A stretch of DNA of 64,000 nucleotides from Rhizophagus clarus. Its lineage: Eukaryota; Glomeromycota; Glomeromycetes; Glomerales; Glomeraceae. Every line of letters starts with the position of its first letter. Within the stretch, counting starts at the first letter, position 1. The position numbers and the translations under genes were made by a program. Where the stretch lies: the NCBI GenBank assembly GCA_015698045.1, contig BLAL01000043.1:868001-932000 (forward strand), in the 5' to 3' direction. Shown piece by piece: positions 35,240 through 46,769 of the stretch. The notes under the pieces were generated by a model. The model made no database searches and had not been told where the DNA came from. It saw only the letters and a list, made by a program, of their open reading frames with translations.

Positions 35240-38200
35240 CAGTGGGATATCAAAAATCACCGGACAGTTTTTTTTCAGAATTGCTTAACCGCATTTTCTC
35301 AGCATCCAGTGATCATTAAGCAATGAACCAAAGCTTGTTAGAATCACCATAACAAGGCGCATTGAATGATGTTATCTGTGTATCTCTAGCATTAATAGGT
35401 AATTAGTTATTGTCAAGTATTTATAAACAGTAAAATAGGAATAACTTTTCAGTCTCTAATGCTAAAAACATAAAAATAATACCATTCGATTTGTCTTGTT
35501 ATGGCGAATCTAACAAGATATGCCTCATCATTCTATGATTAATGGGCAATGAAACGCCTTGATACTTTTATTTTTCATTATTAAAAAAATTTTCAAAAAT
35601 CATGATTTTAAAATAAACTTTAAATGGAGTTTAAATGTCACCCAGTGATCATACAAAGATGATCAAAGGATCATTAGATTCGTCTCATTGAGATGCATTG
35701 AATGGTGGTATTTATATATTTCTAATATTAATAGATAGTTAATTATGATCAATAATCTCTAAATTAAAAAATGGTGATAACATTTTATCTATTAATGCTA
35801 GAGATTTAAAATACTGCCATTTAATGTGTCTCATTATGATAAATATAATGAGCTTTTTTTGTTTTTATATTACCACCAGATAATTAAACGCCTTGATGTT
35901 TCTACATGTCAATATTAAAAAAATTGTTAAAAAAATATAATTTTAGAATAAACTTTAAATGGAGTTTAAATGTCATGCAGTGATCATACAAAGATGATCA
36001 AAAACTCATTAGATTCGTCTCATTGAGATGCATTGAATGACGGTATTTTTATATTTCTAGCATTAATAAATAGTTAATTATGATCAATATTCTTTAAATT
36101 AAAAAGTAGTAATAACTTTTTGTCTATTGATGCTAGAGATATAAAATACTACTATTTAATGTGTCTCATTATGATAAATATAATGAGCTTTTTTTATTTT
36201 CATATTACTGCCAGACAAGAAAACGCCTTGATGTTTCTACATGTCAATATTAAAAAAATTGTTAAAAAAATATAATTTTAAAATAAATTTAAATGGAGTT
36301 TAAATGTCACCCAGTGATCATACAAAGATAATCAAAAGCTCATTAGATTCGTCTCATTGAGATGCATTGAATGGTGGTATTTTTAGATTTCTAGCATTAA
36401 TAGATAGATAATTATAATCAATATTCTTTAAATTAAAAAGTGGTTATAACTTTTTATCTATTGATACTAGAGATGTAAAATACTACCATTTAATGTGTCT
36501 CATTATGATAAATATAATGAGCTTTTTTTGTTTTAATATTACCACCAGATGAGAAAATGCCTTGATGTTTCTAAATGTTAATATTAAAAAAATTTATTAA
36601 AAAAATGTAATTTTAGAATTAATTTAAATAGGATTAAAATATTACTCAGTGATTATACAAAGTTGATTAAAAGCTCATTAGATTCATCTCATTGAAAAAA
36701 ATTAAATAGTAATAAAATAAGTGTAGTTAAAGTTTTTGACAAAAAATACATTTTAATTATAAAAAAAAAATATTTATTATTTTATTATTAATATTTTGTA
36801 GGATCACCTTTATTTTCAATAACTGCAGCAACACGGCGTGGTATACTATCTACAAGATTTTTATATATTTTTTCATCAAGATTTAACCATTCTTCTTGTA
36901 AAATCTTCCATAAATCATCTTGATTTTTTGGTAATGGTCTATGATTTCTGACTTTTCTTTCCAATTTATCCCATAGATTTTCTATAGGATTCAAATCTGG
37001 ACTTTGTGCAGGCCATGGTAAGCTTGCAATATTATTATCTTCTTTCCACTTTTTTGCTATATTTGCTGTATGAATAGGAGCATTATCTTCTTGAAAAATA
37101 TAATTTTCTTTATTTTCTAAATTATTTATAAAGGGCAATAAATGTTTTTCAAGTATTTCTTTTACATAGACATTTGCTGTTATTTTACCTTCTAATTTAA
37201 CTAATGGACCTAATTTATTTTTTACAAAACAACCCCAAATCATTACACTTTCTTGACCTGATTTAAATGTAGGAATAAGACATTTTGGATTATATTTTTC
37301 CTGAGGAGTTCTCCAAACATATCTTTTTCCATCACCACCAAATACTTCAAATTTAGATTCATCATTCCAAATAATGTTTTCCCATTCATTTATCCACTTT
37401 ACTTTTTGTTTAGCCCATTTTAATCTTTTCATTTTATTAGCTGCATTTACAAAGGGTTTTTTTGCTCCAACTCGTCCATAAATATTATTTTTATGGAGAT
37501 ATCGTTTGATAGTAATTGGGCTTGCCTCTATTGAAGTAGAAGTAGTAAAGTTTTCACACAATTCATCAATAGTAGTTTTTCGGTTTTTATTAAGAGTTTG
37601 CATTAAATGGCGGCCATCTCTTTCTGTTATAATAGGTGGTCTACCACTTCGTGAAGGTAGTGTTTCAAATCCTTCTTTATATGCAGCAATAACTTCATGA
37701 ACTGTACTTTTTGAATGTTTTAATATTTCACTTATTTTTCTTATGCTAAAATCACATTTCCAAGCACCTATTATTTCACCACGCTGGAATTCTGTAAGTT
37801 CTTTACGTTGGGTAGCAGCCATTTAAATAATTTATTATTTTTTTTATAATTTATAATATTAAGGAAAAGAAGAAACTATATAATTTTAAAGACTTTTTTA
37901 ATAGTAAAGAAATTTTTTTAAAAAAAAATATTTATAAAAAATAAATATTATCATAAATACAAATTGGTAAAAATTTTAATGTTTATATATTTTTTTAATT
38001 TTTGGCTTAATATACTTGACTTGCTTTGCATCATATTTGCTTAGTATTTGGCTTAGCATATTGGGTTAACACATAAGGCTTAGTTATTTGGCTTAGTATA
38101 TTTGCTTAGCATATTTGGCTTTATGCATTTGGCTTTGAATATTTAGAATACAGTATATTAAATAAAGATAAAAAAAAGCTCATTATATTTATCAAAATGA

Positions 38201-39128
38201 AATGCATTAAATGACAGTATTTTTTATAATACTAACATTAGTAGGTAAAAAGTTATTTGCACTTTATCATTTAGAGAATATTTGTCATAACTTATTGCCT
38301 ATATATGTTAAAGATATATAAATACTACCATTCGATGCATCTCAATGAGACGAATCTAATGAGCCTTTGATTATCTTTGTATGATCACTGGGTGACATTT
38401 AAACTCCATTTAAAGTTTATTTTAAAATTATATTTTTTTAACAATTTTTTTAATATTGACATGTAGAAACATCAAGGCGTTTACTTGTCTGGTGGTAATA
38501 TAAAAATAAAAAAAGCTCATTATATTTATCATAATGAGACACATTAAATGGCAGTATTTTATATCTCTAGCATCAATAGATAAAAAGTTATCACCATTTT
38601 TTAATTTAGAGAGAATTGATCATAATTAACTATCTATTAATGCTAGAAATATATAAATACCACCATTCAATGCATCTCAATGAGACGAATCTAATGAGCT
38701 TTTGATCATCTTTGTATGATCACCGGGTGACATTTAAACTCCATTTAAAGTTTATTTTAAAATCATGATTTTTGAAAATTTTTTTAATAATGAAAAATAA
38801 AAGTATCAAGGCGTTTCATTGCCCATTAATCATAGAATGATGAGGCATATCTTGTTAGATTCGCCATAACAAGACAAATCGAATGGTATTATTTTTATGT
38901 TTTTAGCATTAGAGGATGAAAAGTTATTCCTATTTTACTGTTTATAAATACTTGACAATAACTAATTACCTATTAATGCTAGAGATACACAGATAATACC
39001 ATTCAATGCATCTTGTTATGGTGATTCTAACAAGCTTTGGTTCATTGTTTAATGATCACTGGATGCTGAGAAAATGCAGTTATGCAATTCTGAAAAAAAA
39101 CTGTCCGGTGATTTTTGATATCCCACTG
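35240..39128. mobile_element. Complete Tc1 transposon with long repeat-bearing arms
   Basis: The ends CAGTGGGATATCAAAAATCA and TGATTTTTGATATCCCACTG are exact mirrors and are flanked by TA (35238-35239 and 39129-39130), the Tc1/mariner target. Inverted arms extend far inward. The left arm (to about 36720) holds three good copies and one degenerate copy of a unit of about 335 bp (marker AAATGGAGTTTAAATGTCAC at about 35622, 35957, 36291). The right arm (from about 38160) holds two inverted copies. Each unit contains AGTGATCATACAAAGATGAT and a mirrored GATCAT core. Between the arms lies one intact transposase (36788-37822) and a TTTGGCTTAGTATA-type degenerate repeat (37998-38140). Confidence 0.92.
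36788..37822 (-). CDS. Tc1 DD34E transposase, apparently intact
   Basis: 344 residues, the usual Tc1 size, uninterrupted. An N-terminal paired-type helix-turn-helix (FSIRKISEILKHSKSTVHEV) and a GRPP linker precede a second HTH region (PITIKRYLHKNNIYGR). The catalytic triad is clear: Asp in IIWNDESKFEVF, Asp in IFQEDNAPIHTA, and Glu in SPDLNPIENLWD, with 34 residues between the last two. The WGCF motif is also present. It acts in the nucleus by cut-and-paste at TA. With intact ends, TA duplication and an intact gene, the element could be mobile now; that is inference and depends on promoter and end function. Confidence 0.94.
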   Translation of the reverse strand: MAATQRKELTEFQRGEIIGAWKCDFSIRKISEILKHSKSTVHEVIAAYKEGFETLPSRSGRPPIITERDGRHLMQTLNKNRKTTIDELCENFTTSTSIEASPITIKRYLHKNNIYGRVGAKKPFVNAANKMKRLKWAKQKVKWINEWENIIWNDESKFEVFGGDGKRYVWRTPQEKYNPKCLIPTFKSGQESVMIWGCFVKNKLGPLVKLEGKITANVYVKEILEKHLLPFINNLENKENYIFQEDNAPIHTANIAKKWKEDNNIASLPWPAQSPDLNPIENLWDKLERKVRNHRPLPKNQDDLWKILQEEWLNLDEKIYKNLVDSIPRRVAAVIENKGDPTKY

Positions 39129-39289
39129 TATGTCATCGAAATTTCATAGAAATTACAAAGTGTTTAATCATTCGAAACACTTCCTTGACATCCTATTAGA
39201 GTTAGATTAACTAAACCTTTATCACGTTATAAATAGTGAAAATGAAGACCGTTTTTTAATGATTTTTTTTTTCTGCCAAAAAATCAAGA

Positions 39290-40626
39290 ATGCAGTGTTA
39301 TAAAGACGTATATGTTTATGAAGAACTTATTAGTAAATTATTGGAATTATTATTGGAACCGGAGGAAAAGGTAAATCATTAAATTGATTAAAATGAATTT
39401 TATTCAATCAGATGAATAACAACCAGATTTATATTTCCTAGTATGAATTAGCTGAAGTTGAAACACCGAAATTAACAACGGAACTGGTGGACAGAAAGGT
39501 AAATCGTTAAAACGAATATGATTCAATTAGAATAGTAACCAGTTTTTTTTTTTTTTTTAGCTTGAAGTAATTATTAAAACAGCTGAAATAAAGATTGACG
39601 AAATAATTTTTGACTTACTCGATTGCTTTGATAACTTAAAAAACGTATTTGATAATTTATTTTACTTCTTCGAAGATTCTAATATTACAATTTTAGATAA
39701 TTCTGTTTTTGATCTTTTGGAGAAAATTCGTAATGTATTAAAACTTATGATTAGTTATTTGGAAAAAAACGCCCCTTCGTTTCCCAAATTTGAAGGTAAC
39801 TTTGATGTACTTTGTTGAGTAGAAAACGTGTTATATTTCGATCTGATAATGAAATTATATATATGTAGTTCTTTTATATGAACTCATAATGTACATTGAT
39901 GAGTTAAAACCCATTGTTAAAGAATTTAAAAAAGAGTTTAAGGAACTTTTAGATAATTTAGAATCGGAAAAGAAAAAATTACCACGAGTTGCGATTAAAA
40001 CTGCTGCTGGAATAATCTTAGTACCAGTGATTATCTCAAAAACAAAATTGGGGTATGTAGTCTGATATGGAACAAAAGTTATTGAATATTTGAAACTTTT
40101 TTTATTATTTTACAGAAGCCCAGTTCATTCATTATTCTTCTTCTTTGTAGTGCGGAACTATCAAAAGAAATTATAAAAAAATTTCAACCTCATGCTGTTA
40201 AATACATCGTGGTGAGTATTCTCAAGAGTTTGGAAAACATAATAAATTACAATCAATAATCTTATTTGTTTGATAATATAGATTTACTGTGGAATTGCAA
40301 TTGGAATTACAACTGGAATGTATTATTATAAGTTGCACTACATTAAAAAGGCCATTGATGATAATGAGAAAACATATGAAGAGCTTTGTAAATTAGAAAG
40401 ATTACTTAGGGAGATGAAATTTACGATGAATTCTCAAAGAATCAGGATAGAGATTGAAAAAGTGGTGATTAATACGAGTAGAGGAAACGAAATAGAGAAT
40501 GCTGAAAAAAAATTCGAAAAATATTTAAATGAATGTGATAAAAAAGATGATTTAATTAAGAAACTAAAAGAATATGAAGAAAAAATTGGAAACTTTCAAT
40601 CCTATTTCCGATCTAAATGTATTTAG
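39290..40626 (+). CDS. Six-exon helical membrane protein of unknown function
   Basis: Exons 39290-39370, 39442-39498, 39561-39795, 39869-40052, 40151-40211, 40282-40626 give 320 residues with all junctions in frame. The sequence is largely alpha-helical. Long amphipathic helices (residues about 50-165) are followed by a hydrophobic segment AAGIILVPVIIS (about 175-186), a short KEIIKKFQPHAVKYI linker, a second hydrophobic segment IVIYCGIAIGITTGMYYY (about 203-222), and a 100-residue charged coiled coil rich in Lys/Glu. In exon 5 the acceptor at 40149-40150 was chosen over an earlier AG at 40117-40118, which would run into a stop. I do not recognise the family. Two close hydrophobic helices between long amphipathic helices resemble the general build of helical pore-forming or membrane-remodelling proteins, but no motif supports more. 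Confidence 0.75.
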
Positions 40627-40856
40627 TTCTACTATGAAATTTTCCAGAATAAATTGCATTAACCCGAATTTTTTGGTACAAATATATAAATTTAAAAACT
40701 TGTAAAAAAATTTAATTTGTTTTATGCTTCAAATAAAAATATCGACACAAATAATCGTTTATATACAAAAACTTTTCAATAAAAAAAAAAAAATTTACTC
40801 TGTAACTTTACCATGCCAAGATCACTTATATACTCATTAATCAAAAAAAAACTAAT

Positions 40857-42476
40857 TCAATACCTTTCATTTATACAATCATAAAATTCTCCATACACTA
40901 AATCACCATAATCTTTAACTATAACATTATAATACTTGTATTCCTCTTGCAAATGAAACAAATTATTTAAAAATCCCAAATATCTGACTCTTCTCTTTTT
41001 CACAATATATTTATCCAATAAGTTAGGTAAAATATCTTCATTTTCCGCTTCAATAAGATTATTGATTAATAATTTTTTAATAAAAGTATTTTGAGAATTT
41101 TTTAAGAATAATTCAAAATCACTTGCTGCAATGGTACCATAAAGAAATAAATGTAAGTATTCTAATCTAAAAGGGAGAAATTGTCCTAAATTTTTTAATA
41201 TGATTAAACTAATTTCAATTAACTCATCAGAATAATAATCAATATACATTCCATGAAAAGTAATATCGAGATAATTAAGAGTTTGACCAATATTTTTAAT
41301 TATATCAAATGCTGAATAAATTTTTTGGTCAATGAATCCAGGAAAAGCCAAAAATCTAACCTTTGTACAATATTCTGTAATGGATTTAAGTACTTGTTTT
41401 ATTTCATGACATTCAAATTCAAAACCAAAATTTTCTAAATAAACCCCAGACTTTTGTAACAATAATTGAATTGAATCAATTTGATATGTATTATCTAAAA
41501 TGTATAAAGATCTTAATTTAAAAGGTTTGTTGAGAATATTAATTTGTTGAATAAAATCGGAATTAAAAAAACGACAATAAATCATATGAATAGATTCCAT
41601 AACGTTTAAATGATCAAAAACTTCTTTAAAAATGGAAATATTACTGAAATTAATCTGATAAAATGTGATCATTTTTAAAGTATTTGAACAATTAGAATTT
41701 TTTAAGGATAATAAAGAATCATATAAAGGATAATTACTAGAACGAAATAAAATCTTTTTGAGATTTTTTTGTGAATTAATCATAAATGATATATGTTTAA
41801 TAATAGTATCCAGTTTACCAAATTGAAAATAAATGGTTGAAAATGAATTAATATTAGAAGTTAATAATGATAATAAAGAATTAATTTCTGTTAAATCATT
41901 AACATTTTTATAAGAAATACTAAACATGAAATTTTTAACATTATGAATGAAATTCGGATTTTGTAATATTAATTCGATGACATCGTTAAAAAATTCATGA
42001 TTTCTTTCCATAATTATTTCGATTTTAAAGGTATGTAAAGTTGCTTCATTTTCAATGAATAATTTAAATAGTAATTTATAAACTAATCTTGTTGAATATA
42101 AGAGATTTAAATCTAAAATTGAATTGTTTTGTTTATCGGCAACCCAATAATCAATAGAATGATGTAAGTCCCAAGTATTCAAACATTTAATAAAACTCGG
42201 ATAATTAAATAATGTATTTGAGGGGAATAAATCACTATTAATTCCACGTTCTTTTAATTTTATTTTGTCATTTTCACTTAAATTATATAGATAATAATCA
42301 ATAATACTATAATCACGAAGAGAAAATGGATCTTCCCACAATAAAGGGATTGCTATACGACACCATGTTCTATTAACCAAAATACATGAATATAACGATG
42401 AAATGTCATTCAAATGTCTCATAATTCCGTATAATAATTCGGGTAAATCTCCCGAAAATATTTTTGAGCACGCCAT
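40857..42476 (-). CDS. F-box protein, LRR-like C-terminal region
   Basis: 539 residues in one exon. N-terminal MACSKIFSGDLPELLYGIMR and SLYSCILVNRTWCRIAIPLLWEDPF are the family's F-box region. The rest is a run of Leu/Ile/Asn-rich repeats (NVMESIHMIYCRFFNSDFIQQI, PFKLRSLYILDN, YLENFGFEF). It is probably a substrate receptor of an SCF ubiquitin ligase, by family. It is a close paralogue of the neighbouring genes at 42715 and 45147, and tandem with the former (about 240 bp between them). A CT-rich tract precedes the ATG. Its C-terminus is divergent, ending in CINERY. Confidence 0.87.
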   Translation of the reverse strand: MACSKIFSGDLPELLYGIMRHLNDISSLYSCILVNRTWCRIAIPLLWEDPFSLRDYSIIDYYLYNLSENDKIKLKERGINSDLFPSNTLFNYPSFIKCLNTWDLHHSIDYWVADKQNNSILDLNLLYSTRLVYKLLFKLFIENEATLHTFKIEIIMERNHEFFNDVIELILQNPNFIHNVKNFMFSISYKNVNDLTEINSLLSLLTSNINSFSTIYFQFGKLDTIIKHISFMINSQKNLKKILFRSSNYPLYDSLLSLKNSNCSNTLKMITFYQINFSNISIFKEVFDHLNVMESIHMIYCRFFNSDFIQQINILNKPFKLRSLYILDNTYQIDSIQLLLQKSGVYLENFGFEFECHEIKQVLKSITEYCTKVRFLAFPGFIDQKIYSAFDIIKNIGQTLNYLDITFHGMYIDYYSDELIEISLIILKNLGQFLPFRLEYLHLFLYGTIAASDFELFLKNSQNTFIKKLLINNLIEAENEDILPNLLDKYIVKKRRVRYLGFLNNLFHLQEEYKYYNVIVKDYGDLVYGEFYDCINERY

Positions 42477-42714
42477 TATTGAGAAGGAGAAAAGGGAAGG
42501 ATAACATTTGTTGTTTTAAGTTCATATATATAATTCCGTTGGTCGTACAAAACTAAAAATGTAAAACAAGGGATGATCCCCAAATATGCAATAATGTGTC
42601 AAATTAATAAATCGAATATTTTTTTTTTTTTAAGAAATTTAAAAATAATTTTTATTTAATTATGATTTTTGTAATTCCTATAAATGGATATTACATCGCT
42701 AAGCAAATAACATA

Positions 42715-44382
42715 TTAATAAATTTCTTTTAAATAATCAACAAATTCAGAAGATAACAAATAATAATTTTGAACCTTAATATTATATAATTCAAACTCTT
42801 TCACCTCTTCTTTCAAATAAAATAAATCATTAGCTTTCACCTTAACACCCAAATATTTAACTCTCTTCTTTTTCATAAGATATTCTTTTATATAAGGTAA
42901 TATATCATCACTTTCTTTCATCTTAATTTTAATGCATAATCTCTTAATAAAGGTATTTTGAGAATTTTTTAAGAAGAATTCGAAATCACATGCATTTTTA
43001 ATCGTTAGATTTAAATCTAAATATTCCAAATTAAAAGGGAGAATTTGGCCTAAATTTTGTAATACAATTAAACTAGTTTCACCAGTTTCAATACTTGTAT
43101 TAAATGATTCACCCATATAATGAATTGAAAGGTAATTAAGATTTTGTCCAATATTTTCAATTAAATTGAATAATAAATAAATATTTTGATTATCAAATCC
43201 AAGTAATTCAAAAAATCTAACTTTCATACAATATCTTAGAATTAATTCAAGTGATTGTTGTTTTGATTCATTTCTTATTAATGATCCAAAACTAATATTT
43301 TCCAAATAATTACCGGATTTTTCCAATAACATATGTAATAATTCAATTTGTAATGTTTCCTTCATGAGTAAAGATTTTAATTTAAAAGGTTTAGTAATAT
43401 TAACCATTTGTTGAATAAAGAAATTTAATGAACCACAATCGATAATATGAATAGATTCTAAACCATTTAATTGCTCAAATATTTCATTAAAATTAAAAAT
43501 ATTGTTAAAATTAATCTTACGAAATGTAATGATTTTTAAAGTATTTGAAAAATTAGGATTTTTCAATGATGTAAATAAGTAATTCAAAGAATTTTTACTT
43601 GAACTAAAAACAACTTTTTGAAGTTTTTGTTGTGAATTAAATATTTGTGATAAATGATTCCTATTAAAATCATTGAGATTGTTATCATTATGATAACAAA
43701 AAAAGTTATAATTAAGGGATGAAATTGAATTGATTGATTTTAAATAAGGAACAATTATATTTATATTTATAAGTATCGGATAAATAGTGACATTTAAATT
43801 TTTGATATTATGAAGGAAATTTCGATTTTGTAAGATTAATTTAAAAGCAATATTAAAGTAATCACAATCATTATTTGAAAAGATGAAAACATCAAAAGTA
43901 TGTAAGTTTACTTCGTTTTCAATAAATATTTTAAATAATGATTCATATATATCATATTCTGAATGTGGATGTAATGATAAATTTTCTACAGAATAATTGA
44001 TAGGTTGCTTTCTAGTTGATAAATTTCTAACGGCTGCAACCCACTTTCTAGTAGATGAAATAATATTCCATGTATTTAAATGTTTAATAAAACTGGGATA
44101 ATTAAACATTGTACTTAAAGGAAATAAATCCTTACTAATTCCATATTTATTTAATCTTGTTTTATCATTTTCATTTAAATTACGTAAATAAATACTAATA
44201 AAATGGTAATTTCCAGTAGTATTTAAAAATGGGTTTTCCCATAATAACGGGATTGCTAAACGACACCATAATCTATTAACTAGAATACATGAATATAATG
44301 TTGAGAAATCATTTTGAAAATATCGTATAATTTCATTTGTTAATTCAGGTAAATCGCCTGAAATTACTTTTGAACAGGTCAT
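42715..44382 (-). CDS. F-box protein, LRR-like C-terminal region
   Basis: 555 residues from the ATG at 44380-44382, chosen because it gives MTCSKVISGDLPELTNEIIR, matching the paralogues. A 30-codon upstream extension is Phe/Asn-rich and not conserved. F-box: TLYSCILVNRLWCRLAIPLLWENPF. LRR-like body: GLESIHIIDCGSLNFFIQQM, PFKLKSLLMKETLQIE, ENISFGSL. The C-terminal block EYLMKKKRVKYLGVKVKAND parallels the other copies (EYIMKKRRVKYLA, KYIMERRGVRYLA), a shared family signature. It forms a tandem pair with the gene at 40857 and is divergent from 45147 across a 764-bp spacer. Confidence 0.87.
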   Translation of the reverse strand: MTCSKVISGDLPELTNEIIRYFQNDFSTLYSCILVNRLWCRLAIPLLWENPFLNTTGNYHFISIYLRNLNENDKTRLNKYGISKDLFPLSTMFNYPSFIKHLNTWNIISSTRKWVAAVRNLSTRKQPINYSVENLSLHPHSEYDIYESLFKIFIENEVNLHTFDVFIFSNNDCDYFNIAFKLILQNRNFLHNIKNLNVTIYPILININIIVPYLKSINSISSLNYNFFCYHNDNNLNDFNRNHLSQIFNSQQKLQKVVFSSSKNSLNYLFTSLKNPNFSNTLKIITFRKINFNNIFNFNEIFEQLNGLESIHIIDCGSLNFFIQQMVNITKPFKLKSLLMKETLQIELLHMLLEKSGNYLENISFGSLIRNESKQQSLELILRYCMKVRFFELLGFDNQNIYLLFNLIENIGQNLNYLSIHYMGESFNTSIETGETSLIVLQNLGQILPFNLEYLDLNLTIKNACDFEFFLKNSQNTFIKRLCIKIKMKESDDILPYIKEYLMKKKRVKYLGVKVKANDLFYLKEEVKEFELYNIKVQNYYLLSSEFVDYLKEIY

Positions 44383-45146
44383 ATTGTAAACGAAGAAATG
44401 AAAATAGGAAAAAGGGATATTATTGTTTTTTAAAAAAAAATTATGACAAATAAAGCTAATTATGTGGAGCATGAGTTCTGATCACAAATGTCACACAAAA
44501 ACGTACTAATGTCGATCACCCGGGTATGACGATCGCAAGAAAGAATAAAAGATATTAATTGTTTTAAATTATTAATTATTAATAATTTTAAAAATTTCAA
44601 ATTACGAATAATTAAATGAATTCTTTTCATTTTTTTTTCATTAACCACTAATATAATAAACAAATTTCTTTAATACCTTACTTAATTATATACATAAAAA
44701 TCATTATATTAATTTATTATAATGTTGTAATGATGTGGCTCAAATTCTATCATGTCTCAAATCTTGGCTTGGTATATTCAAGTTATTTATTTTGGCTCAG
44801 CCAAAACTTTAATTTGCTAGTATAAAAAATCTTTTATTTGAAAAATTAATAAAATTCTGTTTGCACTTATGAATGTTATCAAATTTGTCACCTGATATAC
44901 TGTACCTTTAATCACAATCTTTGTAAATAAATTCCTTTTTAATCAAGAAGTGCTTATAAAGATTTTTATCAAATTGTTTAATTTGATTTAACCACGTGTA
45001 TGTCAATCAGTCAGAAAACATGTGAGATGACCACTGTATACGTAATAAATGACGTAGATCAAATGTAAACAGGTAATACATATATGTAACAAAACAAATA
45101 AACTCCGAATTATTCCTCCCCCCCTTTTTCTTCTCTTGTTCATAAT
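44383..45146. promoter_or_regulatory. Shared intergenic region of divergent F-box genes
   Basis: A 764-bp AT-rich spacer between head-to-head F-box genes. It contains a CACGTG core in ACCACGTGTATG (44991-45002), paired TACATATATGTA-like sequence near 45078, and a C/T tract (CCTCCCCCCCTTTTTCTTC, from about 45113) directly ahead of the ATG of the right-hand gene. The left gene also has a T/C-rich leader. Pyrimidine tracts before fungal start codons commonly mark transcription starts; the bidirectional promoter role is inference. Confidence 0.45.
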
Positions 45147-46769
45147 ATGGCGTGTTCTAAAATATTTTCAGGTGATTTGCCCGAAATAACAAGCGAAATT
45201 ATATTACATTGTCGGAATGATTTTTCAACATTATATTCATGTATTTTAGTCAATCGTTTATTATGTCGTGCGGCAATTCCCTTGTTATGGGAAAATCCAT
45301 TTTTAATTCCTACTCAAAATTGTCATTTTATTGAACTTTATTTACATTATTTAAATGAATCCGATAAAACAAAATTAGAAGAAATTGGATTTAATAAAAA
45401 TTTAATTCCTTCAACCACTTTATTTAATTATCCTAGTTTTATTAAATGTTTAAATACATTTAAAATGGTATTTTTTATTGAAAAGTGGGCTGCTAGAGTT
45501 TCACCAACATTTAAACAAATTAATAATTCTTACATATATTCAGGTGCCATAAATTTTAAGAATTTTTCAAAATTAATTTATAATTCATTATTTAAAATCT
45601 TTATTAATAATGAAGTAAATTTAAATACTTTTGAAGCTGAAATAATTACGGATATAAATTATGATTATTTTGAAAATGGTATTGAATTAATATTACAAAA
45701 TCCAAATTTCATTTCTACTATTAAAAATTTGAAACTTCATATTTATAATATAAGTGACGCAAATCTAACAAAAATTAATTCTTTTTTATCATTAATATCA
45801 TCTAATTGTAATAATATTTCATCACTTTACCTTCGATATCAAAACATGTTCGTTAAATCATTCTCTCATATAATTCATTCACAACAAAATCTTCAAAAAA
45901 TTTCATTCTCTTGTAATATTGTTCCTTTACACTCATTATTATCATTAAAAAATTCGAATACTTTAAATACCATTGTATTTTATAGTGTTGATCTTAAAAA
46001 TACAATTAATTTAACTGAAGTATTTGAACAATTAAACGTTCTAGAATCCATTCATATTCTTTATTGTCATTCATTAAATTTTAGTTTTGTTCAACAAATC
46101 ATTAATTTAACTAAACCATTCAAATTAAGATCATTATTTATGAGTGAAACATTTCCAATTGAATCATTTCAATTATTATTACAAAAATCTGGTGATTATT
46201 TAGAAAATATTGGTTTTGAATCATTAACGAATAGTAATGAATTATTACGTCTTATTACATCTTATTGTTCAAAAATTGAAATTTTTGAATTACGTGGACT
46301 TAATGATCAAAATATTCATTCATCAATTGATTTAATTAAAAATGTTGGTCATAATCTTAATTGCCTTTTTATTGATAACTTTAGTAATAATAGTGAATTA
46401 AGTTCATTCATATTACTTAATTTAGGAAAGTTTCTACCCCCTAGATTAGAATATTTAAATTTAACTTTTAGGATTAAAGTAGATCATTTTAAAATATTTT
46501 TAATGGCTTCTCAGAATACTTTTATTAAAAGGTTATTAATTAGAAATAGGATGTTTAAAGAAGATGAAGAAATTTTACCTTGTATAAAGGAATATATCAT
46601 GAAAAAGAGAAGAGTTAAATATTTAGCTGTTGATGGAACTCTTAACTCTTCAAAAAAAGAGTTGTTTTCTTTAAAAGATGAAGTGAAAGAATTTAAATTA
46701 CATAATATTATAGTTCAAAGTTATGATAATCTAAATATTTGTTGTTATAAATATATAAGAAATATTTAA
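45147..46769 (+). CDS. F-box protein, LRR-like C-terminal region
   Basis: 540 residues, one exon. It begins MACSKIFSGDLPEITSEI, followed by STLYSCILVNRLLCRAAIPLLWENPF; the usual RLWCR reads RLLCR, replacing a Trp conserved in the other three copies here. LRR-like body with NVLESIHILYCHSLNFSFVQQI and PFKLRSLFMSETFPIESFQLL. The C-terminal signature EYIMKKRRVKYLAVDG is present. It is in opposite orientation to the two genes on its left, so the cluster is not a simple tandem array. Predicted substrate receptor of an SCF ligase by family; substrate unknown. Confidence 0.87.
   Translation: MACSKIFSGDLPEITSEIILHCRNDFSTLYSCILVNRLLCRAAIPLLWENPFLIPTQNCHFIELYLHYLNESDKTKLEEIGFNKNLIPSTTLFNYPSFIKCLNTFKMVFFIEKWAARVSPTFKQINNSYIYSGAINFKNFSKLIYNSLFKIFINNEVNLNTFEAEIITDINYDYFENGIELILQNPNFISTIKNLKLHIYNISDANLTKINSFLSLISSNCNNISSLYLRYQNMFVKSFSHIIHSQQNLQKISFSCNIVPLHSLLSLKNSNTLNTIVFYSVDLKNTINLTEVFEQLNVLESIHILYCHSLNFSFVQQIINLTKPFKLRSLFMSETFPIESFQLLLQKSGDYLENIGFESLTNSNELLRLITSYCSKIEIFELRGLNDQNIHSSIDLIKNVGHNLNCLFIDNFSNNSELSSFILLNLGKFLPPRLEYLNLTFRIKVDHFKIFLMASQNTFIKRLLIRNRMFKEDEEILPCIKEYIMKKRRVKYLAVDGTLNSSKKELFSLKDEVKEFKLHNIIVQSYDNLNICCYKYIRNI

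Noticed and set aside
44383-44472. N-terminal extension of the 42.7-kb F-box gene
   Set aside because: Same reason: the 30 additional residues are not shared with paralogues, which begin at MTCSK/MACSK.
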